NCBI RefSeq assembly: GCF_003946865.1
Contig: NZ_QXTH01000006.1
Span: 186,001 to 250,000 of the forward strand
DNA: 64,000 nucleotides
Direction: 5' to 3'
From: Antribacter gilvus
Lineage (GTDB): Bacteria > Actinomycetota > Actinomycetes > Actinomycetales > Cellulomonadaceae
Shown: positions 38,056 through 45,354 of the stretch, one piece after another
Layout of the letters: the number at the start of each line of letters is the position of its first letter
Position numbering within the stretch: the stretch's first letter is position 1
Notes under the pieces: model-generated
Told to the model about the DNA's origin: nothing
Databases searched by the model: none
What the model saw: only the letters and a program-made list of their open reading frames with translations
Program-made: the position numbers and the translations under genes

Positions 38056-39408
38056 ATGACGCAGCCCCAGTGGTCGTTCGAGACCCGCCAGATCCACGCC
38101 GGCCAGACCGCCGACCCCACCACCGGCGCCCGCGCGCTGCCGATCTACCAGACCACGTCGTTCGTCTTCCCCGACGCCGGTACCGCCGCCGCGCGCTTCG
38201 CCCTGCAGGACCTGGGCCCCATCTACACGCGCATCGGCAACCCGACCCAGCAGGTGGTCGAGGACCGCGTCGCCAGCCTCGAGGGCGGCGTCGGCGCCCT
38301 GCTCGTCGCCTCCGGCCAGGCAGCCGAGACGCTTGCGATCCTCAACATCGCCGAGGCGGGTGACCACGTCGTCGCCTCCGCGAGCCTCTACGGCGGAACG
38401 TACAACCTGCTCCACTACACGCTGCCGAAGCTGGGGATCCAGACCACCTTCGTCCAGGACCCGCACGACCTCGACGCGTGGCGCGCCGCCGTCCGCCCAA
38501 ACACCAAGCTGTTCTTCGGCGAGACCATCCCGAACCCGCGCTCGGACGTGCTCGACATCGAGGGCGTCGCCACGGTGGCCCGCGAGACCGGGGTACCGCT
38601 CATCGTGGACAACACGGTGGCCACGCCCTACCTGATCCGCCCCCTGGAGCACGGCGCGGACATCGTGGTGCACTCGGCGACCAAGTACCTCGGCGGGCAC
38701 GGCACGGCCATCGGCGGCGTCATCGTCGACGGCGGGTCCTTCGACTTCGCGGCCGACCCGGAACGGTTCCCGAACTACAACACGCCCGACCCGTCGTACC
38801 ACGGCATCGTCTACGCGCGGGACCTCGGCGTCGGCTCCCCGCTGGGCGCCAACCTCGCGTTCGTCCTCAAGGCACGCGTCCAGCTCCTGCGCGACCTGGG
38901 CCCCGCGATCTCCCCCTTCAACGCGTTCCTCCTGTCCCAGGGCATCGAGACGCTGTCGCTCCGCATCGAGCGGCACGTCGCCAACGCGGAGAAGGTGGCC
39001 GCCTGGCTGGAGGCACGCGACGACGTCCGCGTGGTCCACTACGCCGGGCTGCCGAGCTCGCCCTGGCACGCCAACGCCCAGAAGTACGCACCGCTCGGCG
39101 CGGGCGCCGTCCTCGCCTTCGAGCTGGACGTGGCCGACGCCGACGGCGCCGCGGCGGGCCAGGCCTTCGTCTCCGCGCTGCAGCTGCACTCCCACGTGGC
39201 GAACATCGGCGACGTCCGGTCGCTCGTGATCCACCCCGCGTCGACCACGCACTCGCAGCTCACCCCCGAGGAGCAGGCGCTGTCGGGCGTCACTCCCGGG
39301 CTCGTGCGCCTCGCGGTGGGGCTCGAGCACGTGGACGACATCCTGGCCGACCTGGAGGTGGGCTTCACCGCCGCCAAGGACCTCCTGGGCGACGAGGACC
39401 AGGCGTGA
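38056..39408 (+). CDS. metY: O-acetylhomoserine sulfhydrylase (aminocarboxypropyltransferase)
   Basis: PLP enzyme that makes homocysteine from O-acetylhomoserine and sulfide (direct sulfhydrylation). It is 450 aa and of the Cys/Met metabolism family. The Schiff-base lysine is in HSATKYLGGHG; YTRIGNPTQQVVEDRVASLEGG, ASGQAAETLAI and the C-terminal THSQLTPEEQALSGVTPGLVRL block are typical. The start ATG 38056 has AGGAGAG eight bases upstream. It is coupled to metX by a GTGA overlap and preceded by the cysteine leader peptide, so the operon is probably controlled by cysteine supply. Confidence 0.95.
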   Translation: MTQPQWSFETRQIHAGQTADPTTGARALPIYQTTSFVFPDAGTAAARFALQDLGPIYTRIGNPTQQVVEDRVASLEGGVGALLVASGQAAETLAILNIAEAGDHVVASASLYGGTYNLLHYTLPKLGIQTTFVQDPHDLDAWRAAVRPNTKLFFGETIPNPRSDVLDIEGVATVARETGVPLIVDNTVATPYLIRPLEHGADIVVHSATKYLGGHGTAIGGVIVDGGSFDFAADPERFPNYNTPDPSYHGIVYARDLGVGSPLGANLAFVLKARVQLLRDLGPAISPFNAFLLSQGIETLSLRIERHVANAEKVAAWLEARDDVRVVHYAGLPSSPWHANAQKYAPLGAGAVLAFELDVADADGAAAGQAFVSALQLHSHVANIGDVRSLVIHPASTTHSQLTPEEQALSGVTPGLVRLAVGLEHVDDILADLEVGFTAAKDLLGDEDQA

Positions 39409-40619
39409 CGGCGACCGCCTCCACACACCTGGGCTGTACGACGCCGGCGCCCACCGTGCCCGCCAGGCCGCTCGCGCCCGCCAGGCCTCTCGTGCCCGCG
39501 TCCGGGGCGTGGCGCGAGAGCGACCCGGTGGGGCGCCGGCTCTTCGTCGACCTGGGCGCCTTCGACCTGGAGGCCGGCGGACGGCTGCCGGCCGTCCGGG
39601 TCGCGTACGAGACGTGGGGCGAGCTCGCCCCGGACGGTTCCAACGCCGTGCTGGTGCTGCACGCCCTGACGGGCGACTCCCACGTCTCGGGCCCCGCCGA
39701 GGAGGGGCACGCCACGGCCGGGTGGTGGGACGCCATGGTGGGACCTGGCCGGCCCATCGACACCGACCGGTACTTCGTCGTCGTGCCGAACGTTCTGGGC
39801 GGCTGCCAGGGCACCACCGGGCCGTCGACGCCCGCGCCGGACGGTCTCCCCTGGGGCGGGCGGTTCCCGTTCGTCACCACGCGGGACCAGGTCGCGGTGG
39901 AGGTCGCGCTGGCGCGCGAGCTCGGGATCACGTCCTGGGAGCTCGTGGCCGGTGCCTCGATGGGCGGACTGCGTGCGCTCGAGTGGGCGCTGCAGGGGCC
40001 GGAGTCCGGGATCGAGGTGCGGAACCTCGCGGCGATCGCCACCACCGCTCAGATCGGCGGCGACCAGATCGCCTGGGCGCACCCGCAGCTCGCGGCCATC
40101 CGGATGGACCCGGGTTTCCGCGACGGCCAGTACTACGACGCGCCCGACGGCTCCGGGCCGCACCTCGGGCTCGGCATCGCCCGGCAGATCGCGCACACGA
40201 CGTACCGGTCGGCGTTCGAGCTGGACCAGCGGTTCGGCCGGCTGCCGCAGGGCGGCGAGGACCCGTTCGCGCGGGGCCGGTTCGCGGTGCAGTCGTACCT
40301 GGACCACCACGGCGACAAGCTCGCCCGGCGGTTCGACGCGAACTCCTACCTGGTGCTCACGGAGTCGATGCTGTCGCACGACCTCGGCCGGGACCGCGGC
40401 GGCGTCGAGACGGCGCTCACGCAGGTGACGGCCCGGGCCCTCGTGGTCGCGGTGGACAGCGACCGGCTGTTCCCGCCCACGCAGTCCGCCCGGCTGGCGT
40501 CCTGGATCCCCCGGGCCGAGCCCCTGCGGATCGTGACGAGCGACTTCGGGCACGACGGGTTCCTCATCGAGTTCGACCAGCTCGGCCCGATCGTGGCGGA
40601 GTTCCTCGCGGAGGGCTGA
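39405..40619 (+). CDS. metX: Homoserine O-acetyltransferase
   Basis: Acetylates homoserine with acetyl-CoA to give the metY substrate. It is 404 aa with the alpha/beta-hydrolase fold. The nucleophile Ser is in GASMGGLRALEW, the Asp in VDSDRLFPP and the His in GHDGFLIE; YETWGELAPDGSNAVLVLHALTGDSH and GPGRPIDTDRYFVVVPNVLGGCQGTTGP are family hallmarks. The start GTG 39405 overlaps the metY stop. The first 35 residues are Ala/Pro-rich and poorly conserved. Together metY and metX form the complete activated-homoserine to homocysteine route. Confidence 0.95.
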   Translation: MTATASTHLGCTTPAPTVPARPLAPARPLVPASGAWRESDPVGRRLFVDLGAFDLEAGGRLPAVRVAYETWGELAPDGSNAVLVLHALTGDSHVSGPAEEGHATAGWWDAMVGPGRPIDTDRYFVVVPNVLGGCQGTTGPSTPAPDGLPWGGRFPFVTTRDQVAVEVALARELGITSWELVAGASMGGLRALEWALQGPESGIEVRNLAAIATTAQIGGDQIAWAHPQLAAIRMDPGFRDGQYYDAPDGSGPHLGLGIARQIAHTTYRSAFELDQRFGRLPQGGEDPFARGRFAVQSYLDHHGDKLARRFDANSYLVLTESMLSHDLGRDRGGVETALTQVTARALVVAVDSDRLFPPTQSARLASWIPRAEPLRIVTSDFGHDGFLIEFDQLGPIVAEFLAEG

Positions 40620-40755
40620 GCACCCGGCTGCCGCGCGCGTGTCGGTGGCCGGTCCTAGCGTGGTCCCGGGACGGACGACGGCGCCGCCCCGCACGCCGGG
40701 CGTCCGTCCGGCCGGACCCCGCCGGGGCACGCCCGGCTCGACCCTGGAGATCAGC

Positions 40756-41193
40756 ATGGCGAAGCTCAACCCCTACCTCAGCTTCAAGGACAACGCCCGC
40801 GAGGCGCTCGAGTTCTACCAGTCCGTGCTGGGTGGCGAGCTGGACATCAACGCGTTCGGCGACATGCCCATGGAGGGCATGGACACCAACCCGGACGAGG
40901 CGCGCCTGGTGATGCACGGGCAGCTCGACACGCCGAGCGGCCTCACGCTCATGGCGTCGGACACCCCGTCGTTCATGGAGTACGTCGCGCCCTCGAGCGG
41001 CGTCACCGTGGCGCTGACCGGCGGCCCGGACGACCACGAGTACATCCAGGCGGCGTACGACAAGCTGTCCGACGGCGACACCGCGACCCTGCCGTTCGAC
41101 CTCGCGCCCTGGGGCGACTACTACGGCCAGCTCACCGACAAGTTCGGCATCTCGTGGATGTTCGACGTCGGCAGCACGGAGCAGCCTGCCTGA
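40756..41193 (+). CDS. VOC/glyoxalase superfamily protein (PhnB/DUF1428-like)
   Basis: A 145-aa protein with the two-motif beta-alpha-beta-beta-beta fold of the PhnB-type VOC family: LNPYLSFKDNAREALEFYQSVLGGEL at the N-terminus and PWGDYYGQLTDKFGISWMFDV at the C-terminus. Reaction unknown; members include fosfomycin-resistance-like and binding proteins. The start ATG 40756 has GGAGA upstream. A possible promoter -10 TAGCGT lies at 40656-40661, just before a GTCCCGGGAC palindrome. Confidence 0.82.
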   Translation: MAKLNPYLSFKDNAREALEFYQSVLGGELDINAFGDMPMEGMDTNPDEARLVMHGQLDTPSGLTLMASDTPSFMEYVAPSSGVTVALTGGPDDHEYIQAAYDKLSDGDTATLPFDLAPWGDYYGQLTDKFGISWMFDVGSTEQPA

Positions 41194-41295
41194 CGGTTGC
41201 AGCGGCGGGAGGCGCTCAGTGGGTCAACAGCGCTTCCCGCCGGAGCAGCTCGCCGCGCACGCCCCCGGCGGCGCCGGCATGGGTAGGTTGGGACC

Positions 41296-42255
41296 GTGCT
41301 CGCCGCCTATGCCACCCGGTTCTCGCCCGACGCTCCGCTCGACGGCCTGGAGGTCGGGGAACGCCCCGAGCCCGAGGCGCGAGAGCACTGGTCCACCATC
41401 GAGGTCCGGGCAGCGAGCCTGAACCACCACGACCTGTGGTCGCTGCGCGGCGTCGGCCTGCGCGCGGAGCAGCTGCCGATGATCCTGGGCACGGACGCCG
41501 CGGGCGTGGCAGCGGACGGCACCGAGGTGGTGGTGCACGGAGTGATCGGCGCGGACGGCCACGGCGTCGGGCCACGGGAGTCCCGGACGCTGCTCTCCGA
41601 GAAGTACCCCGGCACCCTCGCCGAGCGGGTGGCGGTGCCGACGGCGAACCTCGTCCCCAAGCCTGCGGAGCTGTCGTTCGAGGAGGCCGCCTGTCTCCCG
41701 ACCGCCTGGCTGACCGCGTACCGCATGCTCTTCACGGCGGGTGGCCTCCGGCCGGGCAACCGGGTGCTGGTCCAGGGTGCGGGCGGCGGCGTCGCCTCGG
41801 CCGCGATCGCCCTCGGGGCGGCGGCCGGGCTCGAGGTGTTCGCCACGTCGCGTTCCGCCGGCAAGCGGGAGCGCGCCCTGGCTCTGGGCGCGGCCGTGGC
41901 GCTCGAGCCGGGTGCTCGGGTGCCCGCCCGGGTCGACGTCGTCGTCGAGTCCGTGGGCCAGGCCACCTGGGGGCACTCCGTCCGGTCCGTCCGGCCCGGG
42001 GGCACGATCGTGGTGTGCGGGGCGACGTCGGGTGACGCTCCCCCGGCCGAGCTCACGCGCGTCTTCTTCCAGGAGCTCACGGTTCAGGGCGTGACCATGG
42101 GCTCGCGTGACGACCTCGCCGCGCTGCTCTCGTTCCTCGCCCGGACCGGGCTGCGCCCCGTGATCGACGCCGAGGTGCCGCTGACCCGCGCCGGCGAGGG
42201 CGTGTCGCGTCTGGTGGAGGGGACCCAGTTCGGCAAGGTGGTCGTGACCGTCTGA
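41296..42255 (+). CDS. Quinone oxidoreductase-like medium-chain dehydrogenase
   Basis: A zinc-binding-dehydrogenase superfamily member, 319 aa, probably NADPH-dependent. It lacks the structural-zinc cysteine cluster, as quinone oxidoreductases do. The coenzyme fold is at VLVQGAGGGVASAAIALGAAAG, and SLNHHDLWSLRG and LPTAWLTAYRMLF are typical of the family. The start GTG 41296 lies six bases after -10 TAGGTT, with no ribosome-binding site. Substrate unknown. Confidence 0.85.
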   Translation: MLAAYATRFSPDAPLDGLEVGERPEPEAREHWSTIEVRAASLNHHDLWSLRGVGLRAEQLPMILGTDAAGVAADGTEVVVHGVIGADGHGVGPRESRTLLSEKYPGTLAERVAVPTANLVPKPAELSFEEAACLPTAWLTAYRMLFTAGGLRPGNRVLVQGAGGGVASAAIALGAAAGLEVFATSRSAGKRERALALGAAVALEPGARVPARVDVVVESVGQATWGHSVRSVRPGGTIVVCGATSGDAPPAELTRVFFQELTVQGVTMGSRDDLAALLSFLARTGLRPVIDAEVPLTRAGEGVSRLVEGTQFGKVVVTV

Positions 42256-42264
42256 GCCGGGACG

Positions 42265-43254
42265 CTATCCCGGCAGGCCCGCCCGGTAGCGGTCCGCCAG
42301 GGTGCGGGCGGCCTCGACGAGCTCGGGCGGTCCCACCACCTCGAAGGGCACGTCGAACACCCCGAGGTGGCCGGCGAGCCCGCCCCAGGACCAGGACCCG
42401 AGCACGACCCTGCAGCGGGGGGCGCCGTCGACGTCGGGCAGCGGCTCGCACACGCCCTGGGCGCCGACCCACGGCGCGATCACCTCGGCCGCCGCGTGGA
42501 GCACCGCCTCCCCGCGCACCGGCGAGGAGGGCCGCGTGAGCCGCTCGCCCACGAACCGCGCCACGTCCCCGCCCGGGATCTCCCGCCGGCGGAACCGCGG
42601 CCCGCTGCCCGACCGGAGGGCGAGCCGGTCCACGCGGAAGAGACGCCAGTCGTCGCGGTCGAGGTCGAACGCGACGAGGTACCAACGCCCCTCCGACGTG
42701 ACCAGGTGGTGCGGCTCGACCCGGCGCGGCGGCCGGAACGCGGCCTCCCCCTCGCCCCAGGACGCCATCGTGCCGCCCTCGTAGTCGAACCGGACCACCT
42801 CGCGGGCCTGGCACGCGGAGCCGAGCGCGAGGAGCAGGTCCGGGTCCACGGCCGGCTCGGCAGGCCCGGGCCGACGGCGCACCCTGGTCACCTCCAGCGC
42901 GTCCAGCCGCGCCCGCAGCCGGGCGGGCATGACCTGCCGGATGGTGGCGAGGGCCCGGAGCGCGCCCTCCTCGACGCCGGGCGTCGCCCCGGTGCGCAGG
43001 GCCACCGCGACCGCCACCGCCTGCTCGTCGTCGAACAGCAGGGGCGGGAGGTCGGTGCCCGCGTCGAGGCGGTAGCCGCCGTCGGGCCCCTTGGTGGCGT
43101 TGACCGGGTAGCCGAGCTCGCGCAGCCGGTCGACGTCGCGGCGCACGGTCCTCGGGCTGACACCGAGCCGGTCCGCGAGGGCAGGCCCGGGCCAGTCCCG
43201 GCGCGCCTGGAGCAGCGACAGCAGGGTGAGGAGGCGTCCTGAGGTCTCGCGCAT
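42265..43254 (-). CDS. WYL-domain transcriptional regulator
   Basis: A 329-aa DeoR-type regulator: N-terminal winged helix (LLTLLSLLQARRDWPGPALADRLGVSPRTVRRDVDRL) followed by WYL and WCX domains (RWYLVAFDLDRDDWRLFRVDRL). WYL domains usually sense small ligands or nucleic acids. ATG 43254 gives the standard MRETSGRLL N-terminus; an upstream ATG at 43317 would reach into the promoter of the divergent ABC operon. That divergence suggests the exporter genes are its targets. Confidence 0.88.
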   Translation of the reverse strand: MRETSGRLLTLLSLLQARRDWPGPALADRLGVSPRTVRRDVDRLRELGYPVNATKGPDGGYRLDAGTDLPPLLFDDEQAVAVAVALRTGATPGVEEGALRALATIRQVMPARLRARLDALEVTRVRRRPGPAEPAVDPDLLLALGSACQAREVVRFDYEGGTMASWGEGEAAFRPPRRVEPHHLVTSEGRWYLVAFDLDRDDWRLFRVDRLALRSGSGPRFRRREIPGGDVARFVGERLTRPSSPVRGEAVLHAAAEVIAPWVGAQGVCEPLPDVDGAPRCRVVLGSWSWGGLAGHLGVFDVPFEVVGPPELVEAARTLADRYRAGLPG

Positions 43255-43343
43255 GGATCGAGGATCGCATGCAACAGAGGACAGAACCTGACCGCTACTG
43301 CCGCAAGAGTGGTGCACGTACCGAACACCGACCTGGAGGCATC

Positions 43344-44363
43344 GTGATCCGCACCCGAGAGCTCACCAAGGACTTTGTGGTGAGCCGCACCCGAACCGTC
43401 CATGCCGTCCGCGGCATCTCGCTCGACGTGGAGCCCGGCGAGCTCGTCGCCGTCCTGGGTCCCAACGGGGCCGGCAAGACGACGACGCTGCGCATGCTCA
43501 CCACGCTCATCCCGCCCACGTCCGGCACGGCGGAGGTGGCCGGCTACGACGTCGTCGCGCACCCCGACCGGGTCCGCGCCGCCATCGGGTACGTGGGCCA
43601 GGGCAACGCCGCGGGCGCGTCCCAGCGCGTGCGCGACGAGCTCCTCACCCAGGGCGAGGTCTACGGCCTCGACCGGCGCACGGCACGCCGTCGGGCCGAC
43701 GAGCTCCTCGACGCGCTCGACCTGACCGAGCAGGCCGACCGGAAGGTCGAGAGCCTGTCCGGAGGTCAGCGGCGACGCCTCGACGTGGCCGTCGGCCTGG
43801 TGCACTCGCCCTCGCTGCTGTTCCTCGACGAGCCGTCGACCGGGCTCGACCCGCACAACCGCGCCAACCTGTGGGAGCACATCCTGCGGATGCGCACGGC
43901 TTCGCCCGAGCCGATGACGATCGTGCTCACCACCCACTACCTCGACGAGGCGGACACGTTCGCCGAGCGGGTCCTCGTGGTGGACCACGGGGAGGTCATC
44001 GCCGACGACACGGCGGACGCCCTGAAGGCGGAGCTCGCCGGCGACCTGGTGACCTTCCGGGTGGACCCCGACCGGGCCGCGACGCTCGCCGCGATCGCCG
44101 ACCGCGCGCCGGGCACCCGCTCGGTCCGCACCGCGGCCGACGTGGTCGAGGTCCGCACGGCGGACGGCCCCGGCGCGACGCCCGGGCTGCTCCGCGCCGC
44201 CGACGCCGCGGGCGTGGAGGTGATGCGGGTCGACGTCACCCGGCCCACCCTCGACGACGTGTTCCTCGCACTGACCGGCCGGAGCCTCCGGGAGACGGCC
44301 GACGGTTCCGGCCCCGCCGACACCGCCGCCGTCCGCCCGACCCCGAAGGAGGTCCTCGCATGA
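43344..44363 (+). CDS. ABC transporter ATP-binding protein, DrrA-like
   Basis: Cytoplasmic ATPase of a drug or antibiotic exporter (daunorubicin-resistance subfamily), 339 aa. Walker A is GPNGAGKTT, the Q-loop follows in YVGQGNAAG, the signature is LSGGQRRRLD, Walker B is LLFLDEPSTGLD and the H-loop is TTHYLDEAD. The C-terminal extension (about 220-320) is typical of DrrA. GTG 43344 with GGAGG just upstream is preferred; an in-frame ATG at 43269 lies near the WYL regulator's start. It overlaps the permease gene by ATGA. Confidence 0.93.
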   Translation: MIRTRELTKDFVVSRTRTVHAVRGISLDVEPGELVAVLGPNGAGKTTTLRMLTTLIPPTSGTAEVAGYDVVAHPDRVRAAIGYVGQGNAAGASQRVRDELLTQGEVYGLDRRTARRRADELLDALDLTEQADRKVESLSGGQRRRLDVAVGLVHSPSLLFLDEPSTGLDPHNRANLWEHILRMRTASPEPMTIVLTTHYLDEADTFAERVLVVDHGEVIADDTADALKAELAGDLVTFRVDPDRAATLAAIADRAPGTRSVRTAADVVEVRTADGPGATPGLLRAADAAGVEVMRVDVTRPTLDDVFLALTGRSLRETADGSGPADTAAVRPTPKEVLA

Positions 44364-45181
44364 GCACCGCGACCCTGACACCTGGAACGCCGTCGGCCCC
44401 GGCCGTCCGGACCCTTCCCCGCCGCAGCTTCCTCCGTGACACCCGGATCGTCATGGTGCGGGAGCTGCGCCCGGTGGTGCGCGAGCCGTTCTCGCTCGTC
44501 TTCGGGCTGGTGCAGCCCCTCGTGTTCCTCGGCCTGTTCGGCCCGCTCCTCGTCGGCAGCGCGGGCGGCGTCCTCGGCGGCGACGTCTGGCTCTGGTTCG
44601 TCCCGGCCGTGCTCGCGATGACCACCCTGTTCGGCTCGTCGGTGACGGGCTCGAACCTCCAGCTCGACCTGTCGTCGGGTGTGCACGAGCGGATGCTCGT
44701 CACGCCGCTCTCGCGGCCGGCCCTCCTGGTGGGACGAGGCCTCAAGGAGATCGTGCCGGTCGTGGCCCAGTCGGTGGTGGTGCTGCTCGTCATGCTGCCG
44801 TTCGGCCTGCGGCCCGACCCCCTCGGCGCGGCGGTGACGCTGGCGCAGCTCGCGGTGCTGGGTGTCGGCGTGGGCTCGCTGTCCTACGCGCTCGCGCTCG
44901 CCGTGCGCAAGCAGGAGTGGATGTTCTGGGTGGTGCAGCAGACGGTCCTCTTCCCGGTCATGATGCTGTCGGGCATGCTCCTGCCGCTCGAGACCGGTCC
45001 CGCGTGGATGCGCGCCGTCTCGTCCGTGAACCCGCTCCGGTACGTCGTCGACTCGGGCCGTGCGGCCTTCGCCGGCGACGTGGCGTCCTCGGCCGTGGCC
45101 TGGGGCTGGGTGGCGGCGGTGCTGACTGCGGCCGTCGGTCTCCTGGTGGGAGTCCGAGCGATGGTCCGCTCGGCGGACTAG
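44360..45181 (+). CDS. ABC-2 type transporter permease, DrrB-like
   Basis: Membrane subunit of the exporter, 273 aa with six predicted helices (first near residues 45-68, last near 245-265). The ABC-2 domain is recognised from REPFSLVFGLVQPLVFLGLFGPLL and the conserved ERMLVTPLSRPALLVGRGLKE cytosolic loop, with PVMMLSGMLLPLE in the penultimate helix. The start ATG 44360 overlaps the ATPase stop. Cargo unknown. A strong terminator follows four bases after the stop. Confidence 0.92.
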   Translation: MSTATLTPGTPSAPAVRTLPRRSFLRDTRIVMVRELRPVVREPFSLVFGLVQPLVFLGLFGPLLVGSAGGVLGGDVWLWFVPAVLAMTTLFGSSVTGSNLQLDLSSGVHERMLVTPLSRPALLVGRGLKEIVPVVAQSVVVLLVMLPFGLRPDPLGAAVTLAQLAVLGVGVGSLSYALALAVRKQEWMFWVVQQTVLFPVMMLSGMLLPLETGPAWMRAVSSVNPLRYVVDSGRAAFAGDVASSAVAWGWVAAVLTAAVGLLVGVRAMVRSAD

Positions 45182-45184
45182 CCC

Positions 45185-45237
45185 TCCGGCTTGCCGAGAC
45201 GGTGCGTCCGTCCAACGCACCGTCTCGGCGAGCCGGA
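45185..45237 (+). terminator. Terminator of the ABC exporter operon
   Basis: A 23-bp stem (45185-45207 with 45215-45237) with a single G-U pair closes a 7-nt loop, four bases after the permease stop. It is one of the strongest hairpins in the window. Confidence 0.9.
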
Positions 45238-45272
45238 ACTGACAGGTCTGTAAGTAAATGCCCTTCACTCCC

Positions 45273-45321
45273 TTGACCGTGCCCGTCCCGTCCGACAGGG
45301 TGAATCCGAGAGAGCGCTCTC
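45273..45321 (+). promoter_or_regulatory. GH16 promoter with LacI-family-type operator
   Basis: TTGACC (45273-45278), a 17-bp spacer and CAGGGT (45296-45301) form the promoter. A perfect 12-bp palindrome GAGAGCGCTCTC (45310-45321) covers the expected start of transcription. It has the central AGCGCT of actinobacterial LacI-family sugar-regulator sites (CebR/CelR type), so sugar-relieved repression is likely. The regulator is not in the window. Confidence 0.65.
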
Positions 45322-45354
45322 GCATCCACACCCGACGTTCGAAGGAGCACGTCC

